A stretch of DNA of 64,000 bases from Calocera cornea HHB12733 (lineage: Eukaryota > Basidiomycota > Dacrymycetes > Dacrymycetales > Dacrymycetaceae): NCBI GenBank assembly GCA_001632435.1, contig KV423914.1:475764-539763 (forward strand). The letters run 5' to 3'. Each line of letters opens with the position of its first letter. Positions within the stretch are counted from its first letter, which is position 1. The position numbers were made by a program, and so were the translations under genes. Below the pieces are notes generated by a model. The model was not told where the DNA came from. It did no database searches and saw nothing but the letters and a program-made list of their open reading frames with translations. This document shows positions 11,292-22,570 of this stretch, piece after piece.

Positions 11292-12447
11292 ATGGACGGC
11301 GCCGGCTTCGACAGAATGATGCAGCAAGTTGCTGCTGCCCAAGGGCGTGGCCAGGCAGCCGGAGGCGGGGACCATCCTATACCGGACAAGTGCGTGCTGG
11401 TGACCTTGCAACCGCTGATACAGCGTGCTCATGCATATATGCAGCGGAGAGGTCATCCACATCTCCTCGCTCGCGCTTCTGAAGATGTTGAAGCATGGCC
11501 GAGCGGGTGTACCTATGGAGGTGATGGGTCTGATGCTGGGAGAGTTCGTGGACGACTATACTGTGCAAGTAATCGACGTGTTCGCCATGCCTCAGTCAGG
11601 AACGACAGTCTCGGTCGAATCCGTGGACCATGTATTTCAGACGAAGATGATGGACATGCTCAAGCAGACTGGCAGGTGAGGCCCATATGATAAGCTTTAT
11701 TTGCATCGTCTGAGCCTTGTGTGTAGGCCGGAAATGGTGGTCGGCTGGTACCACTCACATCCTGGATTCGGCTGCTGGCTGTCCAGCGTGGATATCAACA
11801 CACAGCAGGTGCGCCATATGCATGTTTTACGTACACTCTGCCCTAACCCGTGCCAGTCCTTCGAGTCTTTGAACGCTCGCGCAGTTGCTGTGGTCGTGGA
11901 CCCGATACAGTCCGTGAAGGGCAAAGTCGTCATAGACGCCTTCCGCCTCATTAATCCGCATTCCGTCGTGCTCGGCCAAGAACCCCGGCAGACAACCTCA
12001 AACATCGGCCACATCAACAAACCTTCCATCCAGTCACTCATTCACGGTCTCAACCGTCACTACTACAGCATCGCCATCAACTATCGCAAGACCGAGCAGG
12101 AGCAGGGAATGCTCATGAACCTTCACAAACGGAATTGGACGGAGGGGTTGAAGCTGAAAGACTTCAACGTCCACAAGGAGTCTAATGAGAAGGCGATCAA
12201 GGTAACTGGCTCCCAGCTTCCTGTGCACCTCCTTGCTCATGTCGTCATCACATCGTAGGGGATGCAATCACTATCAGAGGCATACAATAAGTCCGTGCAA
12301 GAGGAGTCGACCTTAACCGCGGAGCAACTGAAGACTCGGCATGTTGGCAAGCAAGACCCGAAGCGGCACTTAGAGGAGGCCGTGGAGAAGGCCATGGGTG
12401 ACCAGGTGGTTCAGAGTCTAGGTACCATGCTGCTAGCAGAGCTGTAA
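11292..12447 (+). CDS. RPN11: 26S proteasome deubiquitinase subunit Rpn11
   Basis: Five exons (11292-11389, 11445-11675, 11727-11808, 11857-12201, 12259-12447) give 314 residues; yeast and human Rpn11 have 306 and 310. The JAMM/MPN+ zinc motif is intact: [17 protein letters not shown] holds the two histidines, the serine and the aspartate, with the upstream glutamate in VMGLMLGEF. Other near-invariant blocks are [33 protein letters not shown] and [12 protein letters not shown]. Rpn11 removes ubiquitin chains from substrates in the proteasome lid, next to Rpn8. Identity is certain. The first coding exon is short and glycine-rich, as usual in the family. The gene is surrounded by noncoding DNA and is probably constitutively expressed. 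Confidence 0.97.
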
Positions 12448-13700
12448 TCTGGTATCTCATCGACATGCTGTGTTTCGGACCATTCGTCGGTGTGCGGGTG
12501 CGGGTGCCGAGCACGCCCTGGTCGGATACCAGCCTGCTGTGGAGCTAGGAACCTCTTGATATGGTGAAAGCTAACCTGGCAACGATGTCGTCTGCTGCTG
12601 GCTAGGCGGGAGCTGAGCCGTACGTACATATCTGCAGAACAGATTACAAAAGAGGCACCTGTGGTGGTATCCGCTTCTTTATATCCGCGGGCCTACCGCG
12701 CACTTGCTTCTTTGGTGACGCATGGCAAAGTTTCAGACTCCGTTGCTTCTGAAGAAACCGTAATAACAGGGCACATTCGGGAACGCGATAGGTGCAGTTG
12801 TTGGCAGAAACCATAACGCGGCTTCTTAAGGAAGGGCTTCGCGCTTCGCGGGCCATCATATTTTTGGACGTGGCCCTGAGTATCCAGGGCCGGTCGCCAA
12901 ATGAGGAACGATTTGGTTCTTGACCAAATTGTACTCTGAGCACGCTGTTTGTTCTGTGACTTTGCACCATGAGCCATGTGAGCCGCCAGAGAGGGATGTT
13001 GGCGCATGATCCGCAGCGCTGCTGATTGAGTGTGCCGCAGGCGTGGGGGCACTTCTTAAAGACAGCCTGGTCCGCGGACTAGGTGCCGACCTGCAGCGCA
13101 ATGCACTCACACCAGACCAGTTGTTCCGCGTACGGGGCAGTAACAAGGCGAAACCATGGTAAACAACATGCACACCGCAGACGATTCGCGCGTGGCGGGC
13201 CGCAGTCATGATTGGAAACCACATCGCCTTTCTGGAAATGGTCGCCATGCGTGTGCGAGTCTAATGTTCAATCATTCCTCATCGGCTTCTCTAGTTCTCT
13301 TCCTTGTCTCTATCTCGGCCATCGGAAAAAGTATCGAGGGGAAGTAGCGGAAATCGAGGCGGAGAGCGATGTCGCATGTAATCTGGGTCTCTCCTTCATG
13401 ACAGCCGCATTACCGGTGCTTCCCTTTGCAACTCAGTCTTTCAGGCTCGAACGACTCGGTTCACGTGCCTCAGGTGGTGCCATTGGCAAAATTGGGCGTA
13501 TCAGTGGTCCAGCACGTCTGAATTAAGGTGCTCCAGCATCTCTGTCTAGAAGGAGGCAATCATCCACAGCCTCGGATCCGACGGCAGTTCTCTCATCTGG
13601 CAGCATCGGGTCAGAGCAAGGGGCCGTTACAGATATAGAATTATCGGCATTAGTTGTCGTGACTGATATACAGGCAATCGTCGTGTCGTTACACTCTCCG
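12448..13700. other. intergenic, no gene seen
   Basis: About 1.25 kb between the 3' ends of Rpn11 (plus strand) and the lipase (minus strand). It must hold both 3' UTRs, but is longer than needed for that. Open frames such as 13212-13526 on the plus strand show no recognisable product and no convincing splice structure. No repeats were noticed. Confidence 0.4.
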
Positions 13701-16700
13701 TCACGAATCACCGTCTTCGTCCATGCCTGCGTCATGGTCGCGACGGATGAAACTCGGCGAAGCTCGAGCCGCACGATCTGCCAACCACCCAATGTCCGTC
13801 TCGGTATCGCTGGAGCTGGAATCTTGGGTAGGTTGCTCTGGCCCATCCAGCTCTTCGCTGATATCGGTTGGTGTAGTTGAAGGGCTTTTGTGAAATGTAA
13901 ACGCAGAGGGAAACGGCGAGCGCAAGCGAGACATGAAGCCAGAGTTCTTGCTTTGCGTTTGCGTAGCGCTGCCACTCCCTTCGAGAATTATTAGTTGGAA
14001 GCCTGTGACCGATCAGCAGAGGCACGCACCACTCTTAATCTCGCCATTTGCGGGAGACACGCGTCCCCCGCGCCGCTTGCGCGTACCGACAGGTGCAGCC
14101 ATCCAGTTGGAGCTGGGAGGAGGCATTGACTGAACAGAGCGGATGGATGCATTGTCGTTTATGGGTGATGTAGTGTAGGACCCGCTTGCACGAGATCTGC
14201 GGATAGGGGCCGGTTCGTTGTTAAAGCCGGACTCGGCGTCAGAGTCAATAGAGATCTGCCGTCTTGGCTTGGCCCGCTCTCGTCGAGCGTCTCCATCAGG
14301 TGTTGGCTTCTCAACGGCTACAGCAGGCCCAGTCCGAGATTGTTCCATTGTGAGGCCAAGGCCCGCGGTTCGAGATATTGAGGTCTGCCGAACGGACAGT
14401 CTGCCCCGCAAGATCTCACGTTCCAGGCGGAAACGATTCTCGATCATATGCAGCTGTTTCTGCCGTGAGAATTGTTTAGACAAACGACACAGGTATGCCA
14501 TACCTTTGGCCAAGTGACCAGCTCTCCAACCCGGAGTTTCCGTTCCAGTTCCTTCTCGTCAGGATCTGTGAGGATGTTGATCCAATCCTACAGCACATCA
14601 GCGCTTCCATCGCTAGGTTGTCTTTAGCCGTTCCTACCATGAAGCGAGTTTTGGGCCATATCCTGATTTGGATACCGTCAGTTGAGATCCGAAAATGCGG
14701 GCTGAGCCACATACGTGACAGATCCGTCAAACCGCTGCAAGAAAACACTCGACCAGTCTTGACCCAGCAACTGTGGCATAAGCTCAAGATCGCGGATAAC
14801 CTGGTTCAAAGTCAGGAACCAGCCCTTCATCTGTTGCCCGAACCGGCTAACCTTGAAGTTCTTCGTGAGCTCAAGCTTGAGATATTGTTCAGCAGCAGAG
14901 AAGAAGAATCCACCGCGCCAGCCTAACAATAGATTCAGCACGGGCAGAGAGCCATTACTGTATAGACGAACCTTTCCCCTTGCGATGTGCCACGGGTCTA
15001 CCCGGAGAGCCTCGGGGAGCGAAGAAGAACAAGTGGACATGGGGATTGACTTGTGACACAATGGGATGATTGACTGTTTCGTTGATGAGATCGCGGTGAT
15101 AAGCGTCCTGGTGCTCATGCTCACCGTTGAACAGGATATTGAGAGATTGTAAGGGTATATCAACACGCAAGCTGCCATCCTTGAACTTCGAACCCCAGTT
15201 CCAGGGAATAATGTTTCCCTCTTTTGTCTTCTGCATCAACACTACCGGATTGAGGATACCAGGTACTGCAGCTGATGCGATAATGGCCGACCAAATGACG
15301 CAGTCAGGTGCGGTGAGGTAGTTCAGCAGTTTCGTGGGGGAGTGCTGGTCAAATGGAATGACGGAAACGTTCAGAGCACGGCCAGTGCGTTCATACGCTT
15401 CTCTGAAAGTTAAGGATCCTCGTGTGAAGAAAGTCGCCTACGACCAATCAGTACTGTGAATAAATGGGATGCATATATGCGCACTTTTCTTGCCCACGCG
15501 ACGGTATCAAACCTCGCCCCAGTCTGCCTGAACCTCTTGAACCAAACCCGGAAAGGATCTTCGCAAGCCGTGATCTTGTCTGCCAGCCGCGGTATTAGCA
15601 ATTGTTTCAGCTCGTCGTCGGTTCTCGTGCACGTCAATGCCGCTACCAGACCTCCGGCCGACGTTCCAGCAATGACGCGAGGCAATAGGTTGGCATCAAG
15701 GAATGCTTTGACAACGCCGAAGGAGTAGTACCCGAAAGTGGCACCACCCGAAAGACAAAGAGCAGAGGTCCCCAGATTCCGGTTCACATCGCGAAAGAAC
15801 TTGCGCTTTTCTTCGATAGAAATTTGGGTGCTGTTTCGTACTGCGGCCAGAGACGATTCTACTATTGCGAGGTATGACTCGAGAAGATCTTTGGTTCCAT
15901 AGAATGTCTAAGGCAGATAAGTCAGGGATCTAGATGGGATGAACAATGCTGCACACACCTCGCTATAGAGCCTCGCACTCTCGGTTCCGGCGAAATTTGG
16001 GCGCATGCAGACCTCCAGAACTTTCATCATGCCACGAATGTCGTTCTTCTCCTTTAATACCCTGAGCGATCGGCGAACCTAAGGGTGATTGAGATGAGTC
16101 GAGAGCAACAGTGTGAGGAGGTAACGTACCTTCTTCACCAACTGATGGTCATAATAAGGATCCTCGTCTATCTATTGCGGTGCGTGAGCGAGCCGCGTAA
16201 AGTGGCAGGGTCTACACTCACATGCTTCCATGTATTGAATCCCAGATACTCGTCCATCATTGTAGCGGCAGCCTTCCATTCCTCATACGTCTTGGCAGTT
16301 TGCATCTTGCGTCGGAAGAATCGCTTTCTCCCTCTCCCTACGGGTCTGATTCAGCACATGGACTCGTCCGCATCACCGATTAGCTCACATGCAAGTAGCC
16401 ATTCAAACAAGTTGACAGCTTGGCGTAGTAGTACATAGAGGTAGAATTCCGTGAATATGATTAGGAATAAGATGGTCTGCAGGAATCATAAGCAGTCGCA
16501 CACAAGCATTGCGGAATGCATACCAGCAACGGCCATCTGAATATCTTATAAGACAGTTCCTGAGCTCTTCCGTGAGCAGCCGGTGCCTTTTGCCTATTTT
16601 GCTGTCAGAGGGCATTCACATCTGTGAGGACATCAGACAAGCTCGAACCTCTTGACCTTCGTGCTGATGGGAGCAAAGTCGCTGACGGCAGAGACCTTCC

Positions 16701-16962
16701 GAACACGAAAGGGGGGCGGACTGCGTCGTTCGTCCAGTGGCGATGCAGCAGGACTCTCTGGCTCTATCATGTCCTCTGAGGACAATGCGCGAGCGAATGC
16801 AGCCATATGCCTGTTGAGCCGCAGTCAGCAGCCACCCAGTATGGAGGTTCTCAAGGCGACACACTCTTCATTGACAAAATCTGTATTCCATAACTCGTCT
16901 TCAATCGAGTCGATTTGCATGGTTTGCGTGGATATAGATGCACTGCCATCTTGACTGGCCAT
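13701..16962 (-). CDS. patatin-type triacylglycerol lipase, Tgl4/Tgl5 family
   Basis: About 16 exons on the minus strand, from the ATG at 16962 to the stop at 13701-13703, encode roughly 800 residues. Order of parts: a Ser-rich N-terminus; a hydrophobic segment LTILFLIIFTEFYLYVLL; the DUF3336 region (AKTYEEWKAAATMMDEYLGF onward); the patatin domain with the oxyanion motif LCLSGGATFGYYSFGV, nucleophile elbow GTSAGG and the Asp of KDGSLRVD; conserved VNPHVHLFFFAPRGSPGRP; and a long Ser/Arg-rich tail. In yeast, Tgl4 and Tgl5 sit on lipid droplets, hydrolyse triacylglycerol and also act as lysophospholipid acyltransferases. Both catalytic residues are present, so it should be active. The intron within the N-terminal region (donor GTTCGA) is the least certain. 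The shared family member in this fungus cannot be told apart as Tgl3, Tgl4 or Tgl5. Confidence 0.9.
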
Positions 16963-17263
16963 GGCAGAGGAAGGAGAGATGGTGAGAGCCCTCGAGTGGG
17001 TATAATTATGTATAGGGGTGCCCTCCCGCGCTTCGGAAGGCTGGGGAAGGCACGGAGGCATATCCCTTATGACGTTACGGGAGCGCCAGCGACGCGTCAA
17101 GGGCCGATTATTCGCCAAGCCAACCAGGCGCCCGCAGAGTCAGACGCGTTCGAGGGGCTAGTAACCAGAATAGGGAAATAGATCGCACGTCGTACGTAGT
17201 ACAGCTACTCTCACGTCGTCCACCCGGTCCCGAAGAGCAAAATAGCGAGCAAGCGCCCCAATC
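16963..17263. promoter_or_regulatory. upstream region of the lipase gene
   Basis: About 300 bp between the lipase start and the Spc19 stop, both on the minus strand. It must include the lipase promoter and the Spc19 3' UTR. No gene is supported and no clear core element was recognised. Confidence 0.35.
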
Positions 17264-18025
17264 CTAAACACGTTCTCCGAGCTGATTACCCTGAACGAGA
17301 GCATCAGGGGTAACCCCGCACGCGTTGGCAGAGTGGCTCACTAGTGATTCCACCTCTTCTTCCAACGCCTTCAATTCTTTCATCAATCGATCTCTGCGCG
17401 CAGCCATCAACTTCGCCCTCCTTTCCTCTGCCTTGCTGGCGGCGGCGGGTGCAGCAGGCTTGGCCGGTCCATTGCTTCGCTGCACTTCCATCTACCGGAC
17501 ACTGAGTTTTAAGCGGGCATGCCGAACCTCATTTGCGCACCTTCTTCTGCAGCTGAGTCTCACGTCGCTCCAACAAACCCAGAGACTTTTCAGCCCTTGC
17601 AATGAGCTCGCCAACTTGTGGTTCAATCTCTTCCGCCAACTGCGCCTTGTATTTCCGAAGGACGTCCTCGTTAATCAAAACGAACAGCTAGTCGACTTGT
17701 CAGGAGGTTCAGCAGGACGGAGATGCCCCATACTCACTCGGCTATTCTCCAGCACCTTCGTCAATCTCGGTAAGTCGCCCGTGCCATCGTTGAAATCTTC
17801 CAGAAGTGCCTTCAGCTGTGATGCGATATAATGATTAACTGGATTCGGGAAGCCCATATGGGTTGTGCATACCGTGTCCGTACTTTGGTTCGTGGCGTTG
17901 ATGCAGGCCTCGAGATGTGGGAGATATGGCCGCGGACCATCTCCACCCTTCGAGCCTGACCCGAGGCCAGTTGCGGAAGGAAACACTGAATGACGTGGAT
18001 AAACGGATGAGCGTCTGTAGTCCAT
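17264..18025 (-). CDS. SPC19: DASH/Dam1 complex subunit Spc19
   Basis: Four exons on the minus strand give about 201 residues: MDYRRSSVYPRHSVFPS..., then LKALLEDFNDGTGDLPRLTK, then VLENSRLFVLINEDVLRKYK followed by a Leu/Glu-rich segment, and finally a Lys/Arg-rich coiled coil ending GERV. The order fits Spc19: an N-terminal helix (YLPHLEACINAT), the DLPRLTKVLENSR block, E-E-I-E-P before LLERRE, and a C-terminal basic coiled coil. The DASH complex rings microtubules and couples kinetochores to plus ends in fungi; it is absent from animals. The start lies 155 bp from the Pch2 start on the other strand, so the two probably share a promoter region. Confidence 0.82.
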
Positions 18026-18180
18026 GGTGCGATGATGTGCACGGTTGGTAGACGTGAACGTAGTGGGCTCGCGCGCAGGCGGGTGACCAGAAAGAAATCA
18101 AGACGCGTCGACGCGTCTCGGAAGCAGTTCCATAGGAAGTCGCCTGCGTGCTCATTCTCCCAAACTTGCTCTCGACCACC
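18026..18180. promoter_or_regulatory. divergent promoter between Spc19 and Pch2
   Basis: Only 155 bp separate the two start codons, which face away from each other. The segment contains two close copies of an ACGCGTC element: GACGCGTCGACGCGTC at 18102-18117, read on the + strand. ACGCGT is the core of the MCB site bound by MBF in yeasts, a driver of G1/S transcription. Function here is inference, but the position in a short promoter shared by two chromosome-segregation genes is fitting. Confidence 0.5.
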
Positions 18181-20022
18181 ATGGCCCCTCACGCCTTACC
18201 TCCTTCTTTCCAAGACACTATGATGCAGGATTCATCTTTTGCCCAGAGCAGCATAGTCGGCTCAGAACCGTCGAGTTCAACGGTACATTCATCCCCCAGA
18301 AAGCCCACACTCTCGCCATCTGCGAAGCACCGTTCATCGATATCCAACGGGCATCGTCCGGCCCATCTCATGTCACCGGTGCACGGTGAGTCGGTCATCG
18401 TAATGGATATAATACTTTGTTCTCATTGATATAATGTGCAGTGGAAGTACGGGCCAAGTCTCACCGCGGCACCTCGTTCGAACGGATCGAAGGACTGGTT
18501 CGGGATTGGCTAGCCTCCGACGTGGCGACCCTTCTCCCTGGAGAGTTGTTATACGGATGGGAGAGCAAGGGCACGTTGAGAGACAGCGTGGAAAGCATAT
18601 TTGTGGCCGAGACCTGTGAGTAATGCTCGTTTGAGCTCATATATACGCGATCCCTAACAGTCGGTCAGCATATGCGGTCACGTCGGTGGACCTTGTCCAA
18701 GCTTGTCTCAGCATACATGTCTATTCCCCCAATACGACTGAGGCAGAAGAGATGATGACTGCTGGCGCGGAGGAGGGGCAATCCATTCAGTCCGCGACTG
18801 TGTGTGCTATGCCTAGTGCATCTGTGGAAGGGCTGTGGGAGAGGTGCGCGGCCAGCTGCGTCACCGCCGTTATCTTGCGTGCTGAGACCCTCGCCGCAGC
18901 CTGATCTTCCCTGATGATGTCAAAAATGGGTTGTTGGACTACATATATGCTACGATACTGTTCTCTAAAGCCGATGTCGACACGAATATCGTGGCTTGGA
19001 ACCGGTAGGGCCCTCACCCACTGTCCAAGCACCTGGCTGACGTACTTCAGAGTGGTTCTTCTCCACGGCCCTCCAGGGACGGGAAAGACGTCTCTCTGTC
19101 GTGCCCTTGCCCACAAGCTATCGATCCGCCTCAGCAAGACTTATCCCGTAACACACTTCATAGAGATCAACTCGCATTCCTTGTTTTCACGTTGGTTCTC
19201 GGAATCAGGAAAGCTCGTCCACGGGCTGTTCTCGTCAGTCCAAGAGGTCTGCGATGATGATGGCAACTTTGTTGTTGTTTTGATAGGTGCGGTCATTCGA
19301 TCACAACTGGTGCTTATTCTGATGTTTCCGAAGACGAGGTCGAGAGCCTGACGGCGGCCCGATCGGGATCCGTGTCTGCAGGCGAGCCGACAGATGCTAT
19401 CCGAGTACGTGTTGTGCCTTGGCCAAAATCTTCTGCGCTCTAAGAAGCCCACCCAGGTTGTCAATGCTCTCTTGACTCAGTTGGACAAATTGAAGCAACG
19501 CAAGAATGTGCTCGTTGTCACCACCTCAAACCTCATAGATTCAATCGGTACGTTACTGATGCTCCGGCCATACCATATATGCTGACCTCGCATGCAGACC
19601 CTGCATTCAAGGATCGCGCTGATATCGTGCGTTTCATTGATCTGCCAGCTCAAGATGGCGTCTATTGGATCTTGAGAGGCTGCTTGCTGGAATTGATGCG
19701 GGCGAAACTCATCGCACCAATGGTACGTTTACATGTCATGTTGCCCAGCAGGTTTTCATGTCCGTACCAGGAATTGCTCGATTTGAGGTCCCTGCGCCTC
19801 TCCAAGGCAAGTAATACCAGAAGAAATCAAGCGAGCGATCGTCTTTACGATCTGTCCGCTACGTGCCAGGGTATGTCCGGCCGTACCCTCCGTCGTCTAC
19901 CCGTCCTGGCTGCTGCGACATATCTGGGTGGAGCAAGCTTCGATCACCCACCGGACGTTGGACTGTTTCTGGAGGCCATGGAAAGAGTTGCAAACGACAA
20001 GAACGCCCGCAATGCGCTATAG
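18181..20022 (+). CDS. PCH2: AAA+ ATPase Pch2 (TRIP13), meiotic checkpoint protein
   Basis: At least nine exons from the ATG at 18181 (CACCATGG context) to the stop at 20020-20022. The N-terminus is Ser/Pro-rich. The AAA core has [20 protein letters not shown] (Walker A), FIEINSHSLFSRWFSESGKL, Walker B VVVLIDEVESLTAA (split by an intron after VLI), then EPTDAIRVVNALLTQLDKLK, TTSNLIDSIDPAFKDRADI and the C-terminal GMSGRTLRRLPVLA. These are near-identical to TRIP13/Pch2 family blocks. Pch2 remodels HORMA proteins: it converts Mad2 for spindle-checkpoint silencing and removes Hop1 from meiotic chromosomes. The last exon ends soon after the AAA lid. All catalytic motifs (Lys, Asp-Glu, sensor TTSN) are present. 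Confidence 0.93.
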
Positions 20023-20536
20023 ATCCACGAGGTCATGGTCTTTCATTCCTTCCAACCGCATTATTATCACGTGTACATTAGAGCAAGACCACACGCTACG
20101 GTTCAGATACGCAATGAAAGCCACGATATTGTTCCCGCAGCCGTCCAGCTCGAGAAATGACATCGGGCACTAGGTGCTCAGCTCGTTCAAGGGATACAAT
20201 CGTGTACGTTGGGTAAAGGCGTACAGTAGCTGTCGGCGTAATCGGCGTGGGATCTCTCCGACAACCTCAAGCGGGTCTGCAACGGATCCGTATTGTATGC
20301 TGTCCGCTGCTTCCAATACCGTTTTGGGCCGTTATTATCTCGCCAGCGTATCTCAGAAGCTATTATTGGCCAGTGTAGGTTAGAGAATAGCAAGGACCAA
20401 TACTGGCGTTGTTCTGATTGACGTGGACAAGAGCGCGTGCCGCGTCCTGCCCCGCGTGGTGCTCCTCTTCTGTTCTCATGAGCGTTGAGGTCGCATGACT
20501 CTTCCCATCACCTGCTCCCTCTCCTCCCTCGTCAAC
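20023..20536. other. intergenic
   Basis: About 510 bp between Pch2 and the aminopeptidase. The last 60 bp are pyrimidine-rich (CTCCCTCTCCTCCCTC near 20514). No gene or repeat is supported. An in-frame ATG at 20495 lies upstream of the chosen aminopeptidase start. Confidence 0.35.
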
Positions 20537-22278
20537 ATGACCAGCAGCAAAGTGACCGCCGCCAAGGCCGTTGCCTTCCTCAACGCGTCGCCGACGCCCT
20601 TCCATGCTGTCAGGAACGCGAGTGCAAGGCTGGAGGAGGCTGGGTTCGTGAAGATCAGGGAGACGAACGACTGGAAGCTCGTGGCGGGCGGAAGGTACTA
20701 CTATACCAGGTGCGCCCGGTCCGCTGGGGGAAGTCATCCGGTACTAACGATGGGATAGAGATCAGAGGAGCTTGATCGCGTTCACCCTGCCGCAAGGGTG
20801 GAAGGCAGGAACAGGCGTGTCGATCGTCGCGACGCATACAGACTCGCCCAACCTGCGGGTACGTCTGCACCTTGTACTTGTTCGGCTTACCGCTGAAAAG
20901 AGATGCATAGGTCCGACCCGTATCGAACAAGGCTGCGGGTGGGTATCTTCAGGTCGCGGTCGAGACGTATGGCGGTGGCCTCTGGCATACATGGCTCGAC
21001 CGCGACCTCAGCATCGCTGGGCGGGTCGTGGTTTCTACGCCGGGCACGGCGGCGTTCCAGTCCAAGCTGGTCAAGCTCGACCGCCCGCTGATCAGGATCC
21101 CCAATCTGGCTATTCATCGTGCGTCACCCTATCCATATGTGTCGCAGCGATGCTTATCCTTCGCATCAGTGGACCGCGGCGTGAACGAGCAGTTCAAGTT
21201 CAACAAGGAGACGGAGTTTGTTCCCTTCCTGGGCGTGCTCACGGAGGAGCTCAACAAGATGCCCGAGCCGAAGTACACCACCAATGGCCCACAGATCCGG
21301 CCGGCTCCCAGCGAGCGGCACCACCCGGCGCTGCTGGCGGTACTTGCCGAGGAGATGAGCGTCGCACCGGAGGAGATCAACGATTTCGAGCTGTGAGTCA
21401 ACCGCATTGCCATGGATTACATGCTAAATTTGTCCAGGTGCTTGTTCGATACCAACCCGTCGACTCTCGGTGGGCTGCAGAACGAATTCGTCTTCTCACC
21501 GCGTCTCGACAATCTCATGTCTACGTACGCCTTAAACTCCGATCGGAAGCTTGCAGTATCTAATGTCCCTCCAGTTTCTGCGCCATCGAGGCCATGTGCG
21601 AGTCCGTGACCCTTGAGAGCAAGACGGACAACGTGAACTGTATCGCAATGTTCGATCACGAGGAGATCGGTTCGAACTCCGCCGTGGGGGCGGCTGGTTC
21701 ATTCCTCCCGAGCTTCCTGGACCGGCTCTCGCCCACCCCCGAGCTGCATGCGCAGAGCGTACGCAAGTCCATGCTCATCTCCGCGGACATGACGCATGCG
21801 TTCCACCCCAGCCATCCGGGGAAGCACGCGGAGGGTCACAAGCCCATGATCAATGGCGGGATGGTCATTAAGACGAACGAGAACCAGAAGTATGCCACGG
21901 AGGCGGTTGGTGCTTGGGTTGTGAGGAGGCTCGTAGCGAGGAGGGGAGGGAGAATTCAGGACTTCGAGTCGAGGAATGATACGTGCGTGCTTTTTCCTGG
22001 CATCGATGTCAAACCCTCTAATGGTGACGTGTAGGATGTGCGGCTCTACCGTCGGACCGATCTTATCCAAGATAGGCCTGCGCACAGTAGATGTCGGTGC
22101 ACCCATGCGTACGTTAAGTGGCTCATACTGATGATATGACCATCTGATGCTTCTTGCAGTGAGCATGCACTCCATCCGGGAGACTTGTGGCGCACACGAT
22201 GTCAAGGACGCTGTGAACCTGTTCCTGGGCCTGTTCGAGGGTTGGAGGAAGGAGCTAGGTGAGCTGATGGTTGATTGA
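20537..22278 (+). CDS. aspartyl aminopeptidase (peptidase family M18)
   Basis: About eight exons encode a protein of roughly 480 residues. Family blocks in order: FLNASPTPFHAV near the N-terminus, metal-binding VATHTDSPNL (His and Asp), GGLWHTWLDRDLSIAGRV, the central FELCLFDTNPSTLGGLQNEF, RLDNLMSTFCAIEAM, catalytic DHEEIGSNSAVGA (Glu pair), SADMTHAFHPSHPGKH, KPMINGGMVIKTNENQKYAT and C-terminal SMHSIRETCGAHD. M18 enzymes are di-zinc cytosolic dodecamers that remove N-terminal Asp or Glu; yeast Ape4 is delivered to the vacuole by the Cvt pathway, while mammalian DNPEP is cytosolic. An in-frame ATG at 20495 would add 14 residues, but 20537 (AACATGACC) aligns better with the family start. Confidence 0.93.
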
Positions 22279-22570
22279 GGATGCGCTTCAGGAAGCGGGG
22301 TTGAGCGGGGCAATACTTGTTGGAGATGAATAAAAATGCTATTCAATTGAACATGTCCCATGGTTGTCATGAAGATTCCCAGTCCAGAGGGTCGTACTAA
22401 TAAGTGTGCGGTCCATCAAAGCGCCCAAATGATCGAGGTCGAAGGAACACAGCCACCCGATCACTTTTCAGCCCGAGGCGAGCGACGGCGGTCGTTGCTG
22501 AAATTTCAGGACCCTCACTCACAACACGGCAAAGTGCGCAAACTGCATCTCCTCGCCGTATACCACCGAC

